The notes beneath the pieces are model-generated. The model saw nothing but the letters and a program-made list of their open reading frames with translations, did not search any database and was not told where the DNA came from. The position numbers were made by a program, and so were the translations under genes. DNA of 64,000 nucleotides from Bacillus testis (GTDB lineage: Bacteria; Bacillota; Bacilli; Bacillales; DSM-1321), in the NCBI RefSeq assembly GCF_001243895.1, contig NZ_LN851186.1, forward strand, positions 3,825,743 to 3,889,742. Reading direction: 5' to 3'. Below are positions 9,932-19,306 of the stretch, piece after piece. The first letter of the stretch is position 1; every line of letters starts with the position of its first letter.

Positions 9932-11307
9932 ACCTCCACCTCCATGAGCGCCTTCGCTTTATGAAGGATTTCCCCAAATTCCGCAGCCGGATCTGAATCA
10001 TAGACAATGCCAGCTCCCGCCTGGATATACGCTTTGCTTTCTTTCACGACCATCGTCCGGATGGCAAGGGCAAAATCAAAGCGTCCGCTGTAAGAGAAAT
10101 AACCGACCGCTCCTCCATACAGCCCTCGTTTTTCAGCTTCCAACTGATTGATCAGGTTCATTGCCCGGATTTTCGGCGCCCCTGAAACGGTGCCGGCGGG
10201 AAGGCATGATGCCAGCACCTCTTCATTTGAAATGCCCGGATTTTTGATGCCCCTCACTTCCGAAACCATATGCATGACATGCGAGTATTTCTCGATCAGC
10301 ATGTATTTAACCAATTCCACCGAACCGATCCTGCACACCCTGCCAAGATCGTTGCGTCCCAAATCCACCAGCATCATATGCTCAGCCAACTCCTTCTCAT
10401 TGCGGAGCAGCTCACTTTGCAACCGGCCGTCTTCTTCCGGAGAACGCCCTCTTTTGCGCGTTCCGGCGATCGGGTTCGTATAGACGGTCTCTCTGTCGCC
10501 TTTCAATAGACTTTCCGGCGAAGATCCCACCACTTGATAATCCCCAAAATCGATATAGTACATATAGGGGGAGGGATTATTCCGTCTCAAGCTGCGATAG
10601 AAAGAAAAAGAGTCCCCTTCAAAAGGAGCCGAGAACCTGGACGACAAGACGATCTGAAAAACCTCCCCAGCGACGATTGCTTTTTTGGCGGCTTCGACCA
10701 TGGCCATGAATTTTTCTTTTGAAAGATGGCTGTTGAAATCAACCGTCGCACCGCTTTCTGCTTTTTTCCCTTGTGGCTTTACTCCCCGGTAGATGTCAGC
10801 GGCAATTTCGGCTGCGCGTTTTTGAAAGTGCGCTTCTTCCTGGTCACTGCCTGCCGAAAGGATATAGGCCCTCTGCAGGATGTGGTCATAGACAACAATA
10901 TCCTGGTAAAACAGCAAATGGGCGTCCGGCATTTGAATGCAATCGGGAAGCTCGCCCCCAATCTCCTCATATTGGCGGATCATGTCATAGCCTATATAGC
11001 CGATTGCTCCTCCCACTAAAGGAAAAGGAGAATCTCCATGCACGCTTTCTTGTTGCAGAAAGCTGCTCAGCACATCCAGAAACCGGCCTTCTTTTTGGAT
11101 AGAATCTCCTCCTTCCAGCACAATCGTGGCTCCGTCAGCAGAGACCAGCTCCCGGCCGGGATTGCAGCCTATAAATGAATAGCGCCCTTGCTGTTCATGC
11201 TTGAGAGAGCTTTCCAACAAACATTTCTTGCTGCCGGTGATGCTGTGGTAGATGCCAATCGGCGTCAGCATATCCCCTTCGAGTTCCTTCACGAATAGTT
11301 TCTTCAT
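9928..11307 (-). CDS. trpE: Anthranilate synthase component I
   Basis: TrpE makes anthranilate from chorismate with ammonia from TrpG. The 459-residue protein (ATG at 11307, SD GAGGGGTGA) has an N-terminal domain with the LLESS motif associated with tryptophan feedback inhibition. The C-terminal chorismate-binding domain contains VVGSSPESLL, NPIAGTRKRG, MLVDLGRNDLG and LPAGTVSGAPK. It is the first gene of the trp operon and is preceded by two Trp T-boxes. Confidence 0.97.
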   Translation of the reverse strand: MKKLFVKELEGDMLTPIGIYHSITGSKKCLLESSLKHEQQGRYSFIGCNPGRELVSADGATIVLEGGDSIQKEGRFLDVLSSFLQQESVHGDSPFPLVGGAIGYIGYDMIRQYEEIGGELPDCIQMPDAHLLFYQDIVVYDHILQRAYILSAGSDQEEAHFQKRAAEIAADIYRGVKPQGKKAESGATVDFNSHLSKEKFMAMVEAAKKAIVAGEVFQIVLSSRFSAPFEGDSFSFYRSLRRNNPSPYMYYIDFGDYQVVGSSPESLLKGDRETVYTNPIAGTRKRGRSPEEDGRLQSELLRNEKELAEHMMLVDLGRNDLGRVCRIGSVELVKYMLIEKYSHVMHMVSEVRGIKNPGISNEEVLASCLPAGTVSGAPKIRAMNLINQLEAEKRGLYGGAVGYFSYSGRFDFALAIRTMVVKESKAYIQAGAGIVYDSDPAAEFGEILHKAKALMEVEV

Positions 11308-11352
11308 CCAATCACCCCTCAACGTTATTTAAAAGCAGCGTGCCCGGAACAT

Positions 11353-11632
11353 AAAAAAATCCCCTACAAGCGAATGCTTGTAGAGGACGATCGAGACCGC
11401 GTTGCCACCTCTGTTAAAGAAATAAATTATTTCTTTCACTTTCTTCAGGTACGCAAAGAAAGACATCTTTGGTATACCCTATCCCTATAACGGAGGAAAC
11501 CGTGCCCGCTTACCTACTAGATTCAGCGGGCCTCTCATAAGCCCATTCAAACGGAAATGCCTGTCGGCTCGCACCAGCCGCCGACTCTCTGAAAAAGCAT
11601 GATTCCATTCTACTTACTCTTATTCAACGATT
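11353..11632 (-). ncRNA. Trp T-box riboswitch, promoter-distal copy
   Basis: This leader segment controls trpE by reading the charging state of tRNA-Trp. On the minus strand it has a Stem I with an AGAGAG segment, and the specifier context GAA-TGG-GC with the Trp codon UGG at 11545-11543. The T-box sequence GGTGGCAACGCGG (11410-11397) binds the tRNA acceptor end. The terminator is TCCTCTACAAGC/GCTTGTAGGGGA (11360-11387) followed by seven T. The T-box motif has one change from the usual GGTGGCACCGCGG. It directly precedes the trpE ribosome-binding site. Confidence 0.93.
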
Positions 11633-11650
11633 TTTTTATTCTATTTCCAC

Positions 11651-11932
11651 ACAAAAAGGGCTCCCATCCCAAAGGACGAGAAACCCGCGGTGCCACCTTT
11701 ATTGGCTGTAAACAGCCACTCAACCGGTATCGACGCATGCCCTGCATGCATATGAATACCCGCCTCTTATAACGGAGAGGTCATTCGCCGGAGCCTACTT
11801 CAAACGGTTCGGTCCGGATGCTCGGAAGCCCATTCACTATGAACCCATCGCTGATTCGCACCTTCCATCAGCTCTCTTGAGACTTCGCCATAGATACTCT
11901 TCTTCGTCATCGCACTAAAGTATTCTTAATTT
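11651..11932 (-). ncRNA. Trp T-box riboswitch, promoter-proximal copy
   Basis: This is the first T-box met by RNA polymerase. The specifier context is again GAA-TGG-GC, with UGG at 11832-11830. An AGAGAG segment and GGTGCGAATCAGC lie in Stem I. The canonical GGTGGCACCGCGGG lies at 11697-11684. A terminator stem formed by GGG..TCTC..TCC and the GGG..GGGA..CCC segment (about 11658-11686) is followed by TTTTTG. Both T-boxes must be antiterminated for transcription to reach trpE. Confidence 0.93.
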
Positions 11933-11938
11933 TTAATT

Positions 11939-11967
11939 ATATTATCACACCTCCACCTACCTGTAAA
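11939..11967 (-). promoter_or_regulatory. Sigma-A promoter of the trp operon
   Basis: On the minus strand TTTACA (11967-11962) and TAATAT (11944-11939) are separated by exactly 17 nt. Initiation near 11932 places the first T-box at the very 5' end of the transcript. Confidence 0.75.
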
Positions 11968-12005
11968 CCCCAATCTTTTAAATTTTCAGATTATTAAACC
12001 CGCTT

Positions 12006-13517
12006 TTATTGCAGGAAATCCTCAAAATCGCCGAAATGGCTGAATAAAAAATCAATAGCAACGCCGGGAACTAGGCCAAGACCGATCGTTCCGAATGCAC
12101 AAACCACAAGCACAATCATTACGCCAGCCGGCAAACGGGATGAAAAACGGGGTCCGTCCTGGTTTCTGAAAAACAGCTGTTTCATGATACCGAAATAATA
12201 AACATACGAAATAATAGTCCCGACCAGCAGAATGGCAGCCAGCGCATAATGGCTGGGATCCATAGCGAATGCACCCAATAATATGGAAAGCTTGGCGATG
12301 AATCCCGCGGTTCCCGGAATACCGGCCATCGATAGCAGAAACAGGGCAAAAAGGACAGCAAGCACCGGGGCCTGTTTATACATGCCGGCAAACGAAGAAA
12401 TATCTTCACTTCCTGTTTGGTCCCCGACATGCTGTATGACTGCAAATGCACCTATACTCATAAATAAATAGGCCGCCAAGTAAAACCAGATGGCACTGGT
12501 CGTGAAGTAGCCAAGCGCTCCGATAGCAATCAATATATAGCCAGCATGGGCAACGCTCGAGTAGGCCATTAAGCGCTTCAGGTTTTTTTGCTTCAGCGCC
12601 ACGAGATTGCCAATCAGGATCGTCACAGCCGCCACGACCCCGATAAAAATCTTGTACCTGTCCAAAAACCCGACGATTCCTTCCATATCACCCGGTGCAT
12701 TCAGGAACAGGGCAAGAAGGAGCCTCAAGAGCAGAATAAAGCCGGCTGCTTTACTGATGACACTAAGAAAAGCTGCGACAGGCGTTGGGCTGCCTTCATA
12801 AACGTCCGGCGCCCACATATGGAAAGGCGCGGCTCCCAGCTTGAAGCATAATCCGACAAACATCATGAAAAAGGCAATTCCACAAATATACAGAAGCTGC
12901 CCATCCCCAATCTGGGATAGGATGGTTCCCATTTCTTTCAGATTGGTCGTCCCCGTCAAACCATAGAGGTAGCTCATCCCGAACAAGGTAATTGCCGTTG
13001 ATATTCCCCCGTTGATCACATACTTGATCGAAGACTCGCTGCTCTTCGCATTCCCTCTCCGGATGCCGACCAATATGTAGGAAGAAATAGATAAAGTCTC
13101 AAGCGCTACAAACAGAGTGACCAAATCTCCGCTTGATGCCAACATCATGGCTCCAAGCAAAGCAATCATGAATAAATAATAGAATTCTCCCCGTGTCTCC
13201 TTCATCCCCTCTTTCGGACGATAGCTGACCGCCAATAGAAGAACGAGTGCACCGCCTACCAACAGGATAAACTTGAACGCCACCGCAAAAGAATCCAAGC
13301 GGAATGTGTCCCCAAGAATGGAAACAACCTCTTCGGACATCAGGGGCACCAATGATGCAATGGCTAAAACCGTACCAGCAAGCGCCCCATATCCAAGATT
13401 GCGGCGTCCATATTTAGCGGGCATGCATAAATCGATCGTACACAAAACTACAGCCATGCCAAGAATGATGAATTCAGGCAGCATGGCACTCCACTGAAAG
13501 GAAAGCACCGTTTTCAT
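12006..13517 (-). CDS. nuoN: NADH-quinone oxidoreductase subunit N, antiporter-like
   Basis: NuoN is one of three Mrp-antiporter-like proton-translocating subunits in the membrane arm of complex I. The protein (503 residues from the ATG at 13517) is almost entirely hydrophobic, with about 14 predicted membrane helices. It has the family's helix-breaking and lysine motifs, such as FKLGAAPFHMWAPDVYEGSPTP and LKQKNLKRLMAYSSVAHAGY. It is the last gene of the nuo operon. The trp T-box leader follows, and I see no clear terminator between them. Confidence 0.95.
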   Translation of the reverse strand: MKTVLSFQWSAMLPEFIILGMAVVLCTIDLCMPAKYGRRNLGYGALAGTVLAIASLVPLMSEEVVSILGDTFRLDSFAVAFKFILLVGGALVLLLAVSYRPKEGMKETRGEFYYLFMIALLGAMMLASSGDLVTLFVALETLSISSYILVGIRRGNAKSSESSIKYVINGGISTAITLFGMSYLYGLTGTTNLKEMGTILSQIGDGQLLYICGIAFFMMFVGLCFKLGAAPFHMWAPDVYEGSPTPVAAFLSVISKAAGFILLLRLLLALFLNAPGDMEGIVGFLDRYKIFIGVVAAVTILIGNLVALKQKNLKRLMAYSSVAHAGYILIAIGALGYFTTSAIWFYLAAYLFMSIGAFAVIQHVGDQTGSEDISSFAGMYKQAPVLAVLFALFLLSMAGIPGTAGFIAKLSILLGAFAMDPSHYALAAILLVGTIISYVYYFGIMKQLFFRNQDGPRFSSRLPAGVMIVLVVCAFGTIGLGLVPGVAIDFLFSHFGDFEDFLQ

Positions 13518-13529
13518 ATCCAACTTTCA

Positions 13530-15050
13530 TCATCCCCCTAATCCAGTCGTAATCTGTGTAATGGCCGGTTGTGCATACTCCAGCAGCAAAGCTGGATAAA
13601 TACCGATGGCAATAACCAATAAAACGAGCACGGAAGCAGGCGCCCATTCACCGGCCTGCAAGTCCCCCTTAGGACGGAACAACTGAAACCGGACCGGGCC
13701 GTAAGTGATCCCCATCACCAACCGCAGGATATATACAGCCGTCAACACCAAAGCAAGCGACGCTACCGCCCCCCACACAGGCTGGATATGGAACAGGGCA
13801 AGAAAAGGAAGGAATTCACCGATAAAGCCGGATGTGCCCGGCAAACCGATGGACGCCATCCCAGCAGCCAATAAAAAGCCGGAAAGGCGCGGCATTTCTT
13901 TAGCCAAACCGCTCATTTCATCGAGCTGTAAAGTAGCCGTCCGTTCATACAGGCAACCAGCCAGCAGGAAGAACAGCGCCGAGATCAAGCCGTGGGAAAC
14001 TACTTGGACGACGGCGCCCTGAATGCCAGCTTCGTCCATGACACTCAGCCCAATCAACACAATTCCCATATGGGATACCGAAGAGTAAGCCAGCACACTG
14101 CGCACATCTTTCTGAAGCAAAGCCAGGAAAGCCCCATACAATAGATTCACCAAGCCAAGAGCCAGGATGATGGTTGCTGCATCCTTGAACTGTTCGGGAA
14201 AAAAGCCGATGCCGAAACGAATCAGGCCATAGGCGCCAATCTTTAATAAAACACCCGAGTGGAGCATAACAATCGGCAGCGGCGCTTCTCGATGGACAGC
14301 GATCATCCACGAATGGAGAGGCACGATAGGCAGCTTCACCCCCAAGGCAATCAGCAAGGCAATAAGGAGGCTGTATCTCAGTGGTTCACTCATATAAGTG
14401 ACCGTTGAACCGCCATACGGCAAGAGTTGCTGCAAGGCGCCGATCTGGTCGGTTCCCGTTTTGGCGAAGATGACCATAAAGACTGCAAGCAGAAGCAAAG
14501 AGCCGAGCCCGTTGTAGACCAAAAACCGGAAAGCAGCCTTTTCCTTCCACTCGCCTCCCCATTTTGCGACCAGAAAAAACAGCGATACAAGCGTCATTTC
14601 GAAGAAAGCGAAAAACAACAATAAATTACCGGCAACAAATACACCGATCATCCCTGTTTCAAGCAGCAACAGGAGGATCCCATACACTTTCCATCCTTGT
14701 TGGATCCAGCGCAGCGAGGCAAAGAAAGCCAAGCAAGAAAGCAGTGTCGAAAGCAATAACAGCAACAGCGACAGGCCATTCAAGCCCAATTCGATATTCA
14801 CGGAAAAAAGCGACGACTGGACCTTGGCAAAATTGCCGAAATGGAACCATTTCCACGAAGCATCAAACACCTCGAGCGGCGCTCCCCCCCGATAACGGAA
14901 GGATACATACAAGGACAGCAAAAAAGGCAGCAGGACCGCGGCTAGCGTGATGCCTTTAATCAACCGGCCATTTCCTTTAGGCACAAAACATAAGGCCAAT
15001 ACACCGATCAAAGGGAGAAGAACCACCAACAACAACACGAATCCGTTCAT
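13530..15050 (-). CDS. nuoM: NADH-quinone oxidoreductase subunit M, antiporter-like
   Basis: NuoM is the second antiporter-like proton-pumping subunit of complex I. It has 506 residues and about 14 membrane helices. Conserved segments are KLPIVPLHSWMIAVHREAPLP and LLQKDVRSVLAYSSVSHMG, with the functional lysines in the family. It overlaps nuoL by 4 nt and precedes nuoN. Confidence 0.95.
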   Translation of the reverse strand: MNGFVLLLVVLLPLIGVLALCFVPKGNGRLIKGITLAAVLLPFLLSLYVSFRYRGGAPLEVFDASWKWFHFGNFAKVQSSLFSVNIELGLNGLSLLLLLLSTLLSCLAFFASLRWIQQGWKVYGILLLLLETGMIGVFVAGNLLLFFAFFEMTLVSLFFLVAKWGGEWKEKAAFRFLVYNGLGSLLLLAVFMVIFAKTGTDQIGALQQLLPYGGSTVTYMSEPLRYSLLIALLIALGVKLPIVPLHSWMIAVHREAPLPIVMLHSGVLLKIGAYGLIRFGIGFFPEQFKDAATIILALGLVNLLYGAFLALLQKDVRSVLAYSSVSHMGIVLIGLSVMDEAGIQGAVVQVVSHGLISALFFLLAGCLYERTATLQLDEMSGLAKEMPRLSGFLLAAGMASIGLPGTSGFIGEFLPFLALFHIQPVWGAVASLALVLTAVYILRLVMGITYGPVRFQLFRPKGDLQAGEWAPASVLVLLVIAIGIYPALLLEYAQPAITQITTGLGG

Positions 15051-16912
15051 CCGATATACCCTCCCGTCGCAGCAAAAATGAACAGCATAGCGGCAAGCCC
15101 TATTATGGCGACCGTTCCATACAGCTGAACTTGCCCATTCTGAAAGAAAGAGCCTGCTTTCGCTAACTGCCGGACGCCGCTCGCGATTGCCTTCATAAGG
15201 CCTTCAACGATAAACATTTCGACAGCCAGCAAAAAAATACTGATGCTTTGTACAGCCGGAATCACGCTATGGCCATACCATTCGTCCACATAGAAGTGAT
15301 TCTTCGCGATCAGATACCCTTTGCTTGCCGCAAATCCTGACTTCTCCCTATTGCGTTTTTTACCATACAGCCTATACGCAGCGCCTATGCCTGCCAGAGA
15401 CACAAGCACACTGGCAAGCATGATCCAGCCGCTTCCTCCTCCGTGTGTACCTGCCAACAGGTGATTGCCGTCTGCAAGCCAGTCTTCCAGATAGGTGCCG
15501 AACCATGGCGTGTTCACATAGCCGCTCACCGCCGCCAAAATTCCGAGAATCATGATGGGAAGCAGCATCGAAACCGGCGCCTCGCTAATCGTCCGGTCCT
15601 TCGTTTCTCCGCGTCCGGCGAAAATGAGGAAAAACAAGCGGAACATATAAAAAGCGGTCATACAAGCGGTCAGCAAAGCGATAAAAAACAAGATGTAATG
15701 GCCATCATTCCAGACGGCTACCAGAATCTCATCCTTACTGAAGAATCCGGACAACAGCGGAAAACCGGATAATGCCAGCGTCCCTATCAGGAAAAAGGGC
15801 CCAGTTAGCTTCAATTTTCCCCAGAGCCCGCCCATCTTGCGGATATCCTGTGTCGACAGGGCATGAATGATGCTGCCCGCTGCCAGAAACAGCAAAGACT
15901 TGAAGAATGCATGCGTCATCAGGTGGAAAATCCCCGCCGCATATCCAGCCGAACCGAGAGCCAGCATCATATAGCCCAGTTGGCTGATTGTTGAATAGGC
16001 AAGCACTCTCTTAATATCATTTTGCGTAATGGCAATGATGGCTGCGAATAAGGCCGTAAAGCAACCGATGATGCTGACTGTCAGCATTGCCGCATCGCTT
16101 GCCGCAAAAAGCGGATACATCGTTGCAACCAAATAAACCCCTGCAGCCACCATTGTCGCGGCATGAATGAGTGCCGAGACCGGAGTCGGCCCTTCCATTG
16201 CATCGGGAAGCCATGTATGGAGAGGGAATTGGCCGGACTTGCCGATCGCCCCAATAAAAATCAACACGGCAATCAATGTGATGGTTCCCGAGGAGAGGAT
16301 TTCTGCGTCCACCGCCTGAAAAATAGCGCTGAATTCAAAGCTGCCTGTTTTCCAGAATAAGAGGATTATCCCTATGAATAAGCCGACATCGCCAATCCGC
16401 GTCATAATAAACGCCTTTTTGGCAGCGTCGCGGGCTTCTCTTTTTTCAAAATAGTAACCAATCAATAAAAACGAACCCAGCCCCATTAGTTCCCAAAACA
16501 TATACAGCTGCAGCAAGTTTGGGCTCATGACCAAGCCGAGCATGGAAAAGGTGAACAGGCCAAGATACGCATAAAAAGTCGAAATACGGCCGTCTCCGCG
16601 CATGTATCCTTTTGAATATGTATGAACCAAAAGACTGACCAACGACACAATGACAAGCATCAGCGCATTTAACGGATTGATTTCAATCCCTGCCGTAATC
16701 TGGGCGTCTCCGATACGAAGCCATACTCCCTCTGCTTTAAAAGAAGGACCCGCCATCCTTTCCCAAAGGACGAAAACAGACAAAAGAAAAGAAACCATCG
16801 TACAGGCAATGCCTATATATGCACTCCTTTCCTTCAGATGCTTCCCTGACAAAAGCAGCACGATGAACGATAACAACGGCAGCAGAGGGATAATCCAAGC
16901 ATTTTCCATCAT
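15047..16912 (-). CDS. nuoL: NADH-quinone oxidoreductase subunit L, antiporter-like
   Basis: NuoL is the distal antiporter-like subunit whose C-terminal amphipathic helix runs along the membrane arm. The 621-residue protein has the motifs GKSGQFPLHTWLPDAMEGPTPVSALIHAATMV (in pieces across about residues 225-256) and TQNDIKRVLAYSTISQLGYMM. Its C-terminal extension, rich in single membrane segments, distinguishes it from NuoM and NuoN. Translation starts at one of two adjacent ATG codons after a GGGG-containing ribosome-binding site. Confidence 0.95.
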   Translation of the reverse strand: MMENAWIIPLLPLLSFIVLLLSGKHLKERSAYIGIACTMVSFLLSVFVLWERMAGPSFKAEGVWLRIGDAQITAGIEINPLNALMLVIVSLVSLLVHTYSKGYMRGDGRISTFYAYLGLFTFSMLGLVMSPNLLQLYMFWELMGLGSFLLIGYYFEKREARDAAKKAFIMTRIGDVGLFIGIILLFWKTGSFEFSAIFQAVDAEILSSGTITLIAVLIFIGAIGKSGQFPLHTWLPDAMEGPTPVSALIHAATMVAAGVYLVATMYPLFAASDAAMLTVSIIGCFTALFAAIIAITQNDIKRVLAYSTISQLGYMMLALGSAGYAAGIFHLMTHAFFKSLLFLAAGSIIHALSTQDIRKMGGLWGKLKLTGPFFLIGTLALSGFPLLSGFFSKDEILVAVWNDGHYILFFIALLTACMTAFYMFRLFFLIFAGRGETKDRTISEAPVSMLLPIMILGILAAVSGYVNTPWFGTYLEDWLADGNHLLAGTHGGGSGWIMLASVLVSLAGIGAAYRLYGKKRNREKSGFAASKGYLIAKNHFYVDEWYGHSVIPAVQSISIFLLAVEMFIVEGLMKAIASGVRQLAKAGSFFQNGQVQLYGTVAIIGLAAMLFIFAATGGYIG

Positions 16913-16988
16913 ATTTATTCCCCTTTAGCCCATATGCCTGATACAAAAGGTCATATGGTTATTTCTGGTATCATAGAGATTGCTCTTC

Positions 16989-17303
16989 TCAATGCTTCAT
17001 GGAATCAGCATCGTCTACGTTGACCGACTGGCGTGTACGGTAAAAAGCGATCAAGAGGGCCAAGCCGACTGCGACTTCAGCCGCGGCTACAGTCATGCTG
17101 AAAAGAGAGAACACCTGGCCGGCAATAGATGGAACCAGGCCATGTTTACTGAAAGCGACCAGATTCAGATTGACTGCGTTGAGCATGAATTCGATGCAAA
17201 GCAAAACGATGACAATATTGCGTTTCGTCAGCGTTCCGTACAGCCCGATGCAAAACAGCACCAGCGCCAGTACAAGATAAGCGGACAATGGCACTCCGTT
17301 CAT
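16989..17303 (-). CDS. nuoK: NADH-quinone oxidoreductase subunit K
   Basis: NuoK is a small three-helix membrane subunit of complex I, homologous to MrpC. The 104-residue protein has conserved Glu residues in [16 protein letters not shown] (helix 2) and [14 protein letters not shown] (helix 3), which form part of the central hydrophilic axis. It overlaps nuoJ by 4 nt. Confidence 0.95.
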   Translation of the reverse strand: MNGVPLSAYLVLALVLFCIGLYGTLTKRNIVIVLLCIEFMLNAVNLNLVAFSKHGLVPSIAGQVFSLFSMTVAAAEVAVGLALLIAFYRTRQSVNVDDADSMKH

Positions 17304-17815
17304 TCGGCTTCCTCTCCTTCCTCTCTTTTCGCCAGGATTACTGCTCCGACCAACGCCGCCAATAAAAGAACGGAAGCCAATTCAAACGGTATCGGATATT
17401 TGCTGTACAACTCCATGCCGATCTGTTTCGTATTGTCTTCATGAAGAGCCGCTCCTTCAGAACCGAAATCTAAGTCGTAAATGCCCATATACACAACCGC
17501 GGCGAATATAGCGATTCCAGCCAAAGCAAACCATTTACCCTGCTTTTTTCTCCGCTTTTCTTCTTCATCATTTTGCTTCGTCAGCATAATGCCGAACAGC
17601 ATCATAATCGTAATGGCACCTGAATAGATGAGGATCTGGACCGCCGCCAGAAATTCTGCCGACAGGAGAATATATAAACCGGCAATGCTGATGAAAGTGA
17701 AGACGGCCGCAAGCACCATATGGACCACCTTCTTCATCGCCAGCATCATCAATCCGCCCCCCACCACCACTGCTGCCAAGGCTATAAAGGCAACATATTC
17801 ACCGGAAACATTCAT
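17300..17815 (-). CDS. nuoJ: NADH-quinone oxidoreductase subunit J
   Basis: NuoJ is a five-helix membrane subunit next to NuoH and NuoK. The 171-residue protein carries the conserved [21 protein letters not shown] segment (third helix, about residues 58-78), containing the pi-bulge region of the family. A charged loop ([12 protein letters not shown]) and an acidic tail (KREEGEEAE) follow. It overlaps nuoI and nuoK by 4 nt each. Confidence 0.95.
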   Translation of the reverse strand: MNVSGEYVAFIALAAVVVGGGLMMLAMKKVVHMVLAAVFTFISIAGLYILLSAEFLAAVQILIYSGAITIMMLFGIMLTKQNDEEEKRRKKQGKWFALAGIAIFAAVVYMGIYDLDFGSEGAALHEDNTKQIGMELYSKYPIPFELASVLLLAALVGAVILAKREEGEEAE

Positions 17816-18231
17816 GCCTTGTTCTCCTTTCTGAGATTGCGGTCGTTTTCGTCAAGCCACTCCAGATTTTTAAATAATTGATCACGGCTGAATTCAGCCA
17901 GCTCAAATTGATGGCTCATAATAATGGCTTCCGTCGGACACACTTCCGTGCATAAATCACATAATATGCAGATCTCAAAATTAATATCGAATGTCTCGAT
18001 GATCTTCCCCTTTTTTTCCGGGTCCGGATGTTTGCTGCCCTTTAAGTTGATACAATCGGTCGGGCATATATTCGCGCATTGATTGCATACTGTGCATTTC
18101 TCCGGATAGAATTTCTGGATGCCCCTGAACCTGTCAGGGACTGGCAAGGGCTCATCCGGATAGGCATACGTAACCTTGGAACGAGAAAGGTTCTTGAGCG
18201 TATAAGTCAACCCCTTAAAAAGTCCGAGCAT
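17812..18231 (-). CDS. nuoI: NADH-quinone oxidoreductase subunit I, 2[4Fe-4S] protein
   Basis: NuoI carries clusters N6a and N6b, which pass electrons towards NuoB and the quinone. The 139-residue protein has two full cysteine motifs, CTVCNQCANICP and CILCDLCTEVCP. It is the most peripheral iron-sulfur subunit encoded here, because no NuoG, NuoF or NuoE gene is present in the operon. Confidence 0.95.
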   Translation of the reverse strand: MLGLFKGLTYTLKNLSRSKVTYAYPDEPLPVPDRFRGIQKFYPEKCTVCNQCANICPTDCINLKGSKHPDPEKKGKIIETFDINFEICILCDLCTEVCPTEAIIMSHQFELAEFSRDQLFKNLEWLDENDRNLRKENKA

Positions 18232-18307
18232 GATCCCACTCCTTTGTAAATGGTTAAGCAGATATCACTTTGGCGGGAGATTTGCCTCCCTACTGGCTGA
18301 ATACTCT

Positions 18308-19306
18308 TTAGAACAGCACCTTAACAAGCGCTGTAAGAAAAATATTGGCCAGCGCCAATGGCAATAGCACCTTCCAGCCGAATTCCATCAATTGGTCGGC
18401 GCGTAGCCGCGGCCATGAAGCCCGCAACCAGATCAGCACAAAGACAACCAGACTGAATTTAAGCGCGAACCATACGGCTCCCGGAATAAAGCCAAGGAAC
18501 GGCAAAGGAAGCCAGCCGCCAAGGAACAAAATGGCGGTAAGGGCGCTCATGGCAAACAGATACACATATTCAGCGAGCATAAAGAATGCCCAGCGAAAGC
18601 CGGAGTATTCTGTGTGAAAGCCCGCCACCAGCTCGGATTCCGCTTCCGGCAAATCGAAAGGCGTCCGGTTCAACTCAGCGACAGATGCAATGATAAAAAT
18701 CACAAAAGCGAGCGGCTGCATAGCAATCATCCACAATTGCTTTTGGGAAGCGATGATGTCATTCAAATTGAGGCTTCCGGCAATCATAATGACACCGACA
18801 ACCGACATCACAAGCGGGATTTCATAGGAGATCATTTGGGCTGCCGCCCGCATTCCGCCAAGCAGGGCATATTTATTATTGGAAGCCCAGCTGCCCGCCA
18901 CAATGCCCACTGTTGTGATTCCCGACACAGCAATATAGTAAAGGAGCCCGATTCCCAGGTCAGCGAATTGAAAATGCTCTGTGAACGGGATGGCAGCAAG
19001 TACCATGAAAGCTGGCGCGAAAGCAATAATCGGCGCCACTATAAACAGCGGCCGGTCAGCCAGCTTCGGAATAATGTCTTCTTTTAAAAGCAGCTTCAGC
19101 ACATCGGCAACGGTCTGGAGGATGCCCCATTTCCCGCCGACGGTATTAGGGCCGAAGCGGAGCTGCATGAAGCCCATCACCTTCCGTTCAGCCAGGATGG
19201 CATACGTCACAAAGCCAAGCAGGATGAACAGAAAAATGATGGCGCAGACAGCAAATGCCAAAAAAGTATGCCAACTTGGCTCGGTATTCAGCCAATTTGC
19301 CACCAT
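18308..19306 (-). CDS. nuoH: NADH-quinone oxidoreductase subunit H
   Basis: NuoH forms the membrane floor of the quinone chamber and links the peripheral and membrane arms. The 332-residue, eight-helix protein contains ERKVMGFMQLRFGPN, the LAELNRTPFDLPEAESELVAG Glu-rich loop (split across about residues 210-231), HTEYSG and WLRASWPRLRADQLM. The stop codon is separated from nuoI by a 76-nt gap. It overlaps nuoD by 1 nt. Confidence 0.96.
   Translation of the reverse strand: MVANWLNTEPSWHTFLAFAVCAIIFLFILLGFVTYAILAERKVMGFMQLRFGPNTVGGKWGILQTVADVLKLLLKEDIIPKLADRPLFIVAPIIAFAPAFMVLAAIPFTEHFQFADLGIGLLYYIAVSGITTVGIVAGSWASNNKYALLGGMRAAAQMISYEIPLVMSVVGVIMIAGSLNLNDIIASQKQLWMIAMQPLAFVIFIIASVAELNRTPFDLPEAESELVAGFHTEYSGFRWAFFMLAEYVYLFAMSALTAILFLGGWLPLPFLGFIPGAVWFALKFSLVVFVLIWLRASWPRLRADQLMEFGWKVLLPLALANIFLTALVKVLF

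Noticed and set aside
11308-11940. TRAP-binding site in the trp leader
   Set aside because: Scattered GAG and UAG triplets occur, but there is no array of about eleven evenly spaced repeats; the T-box motifs explain the leader.
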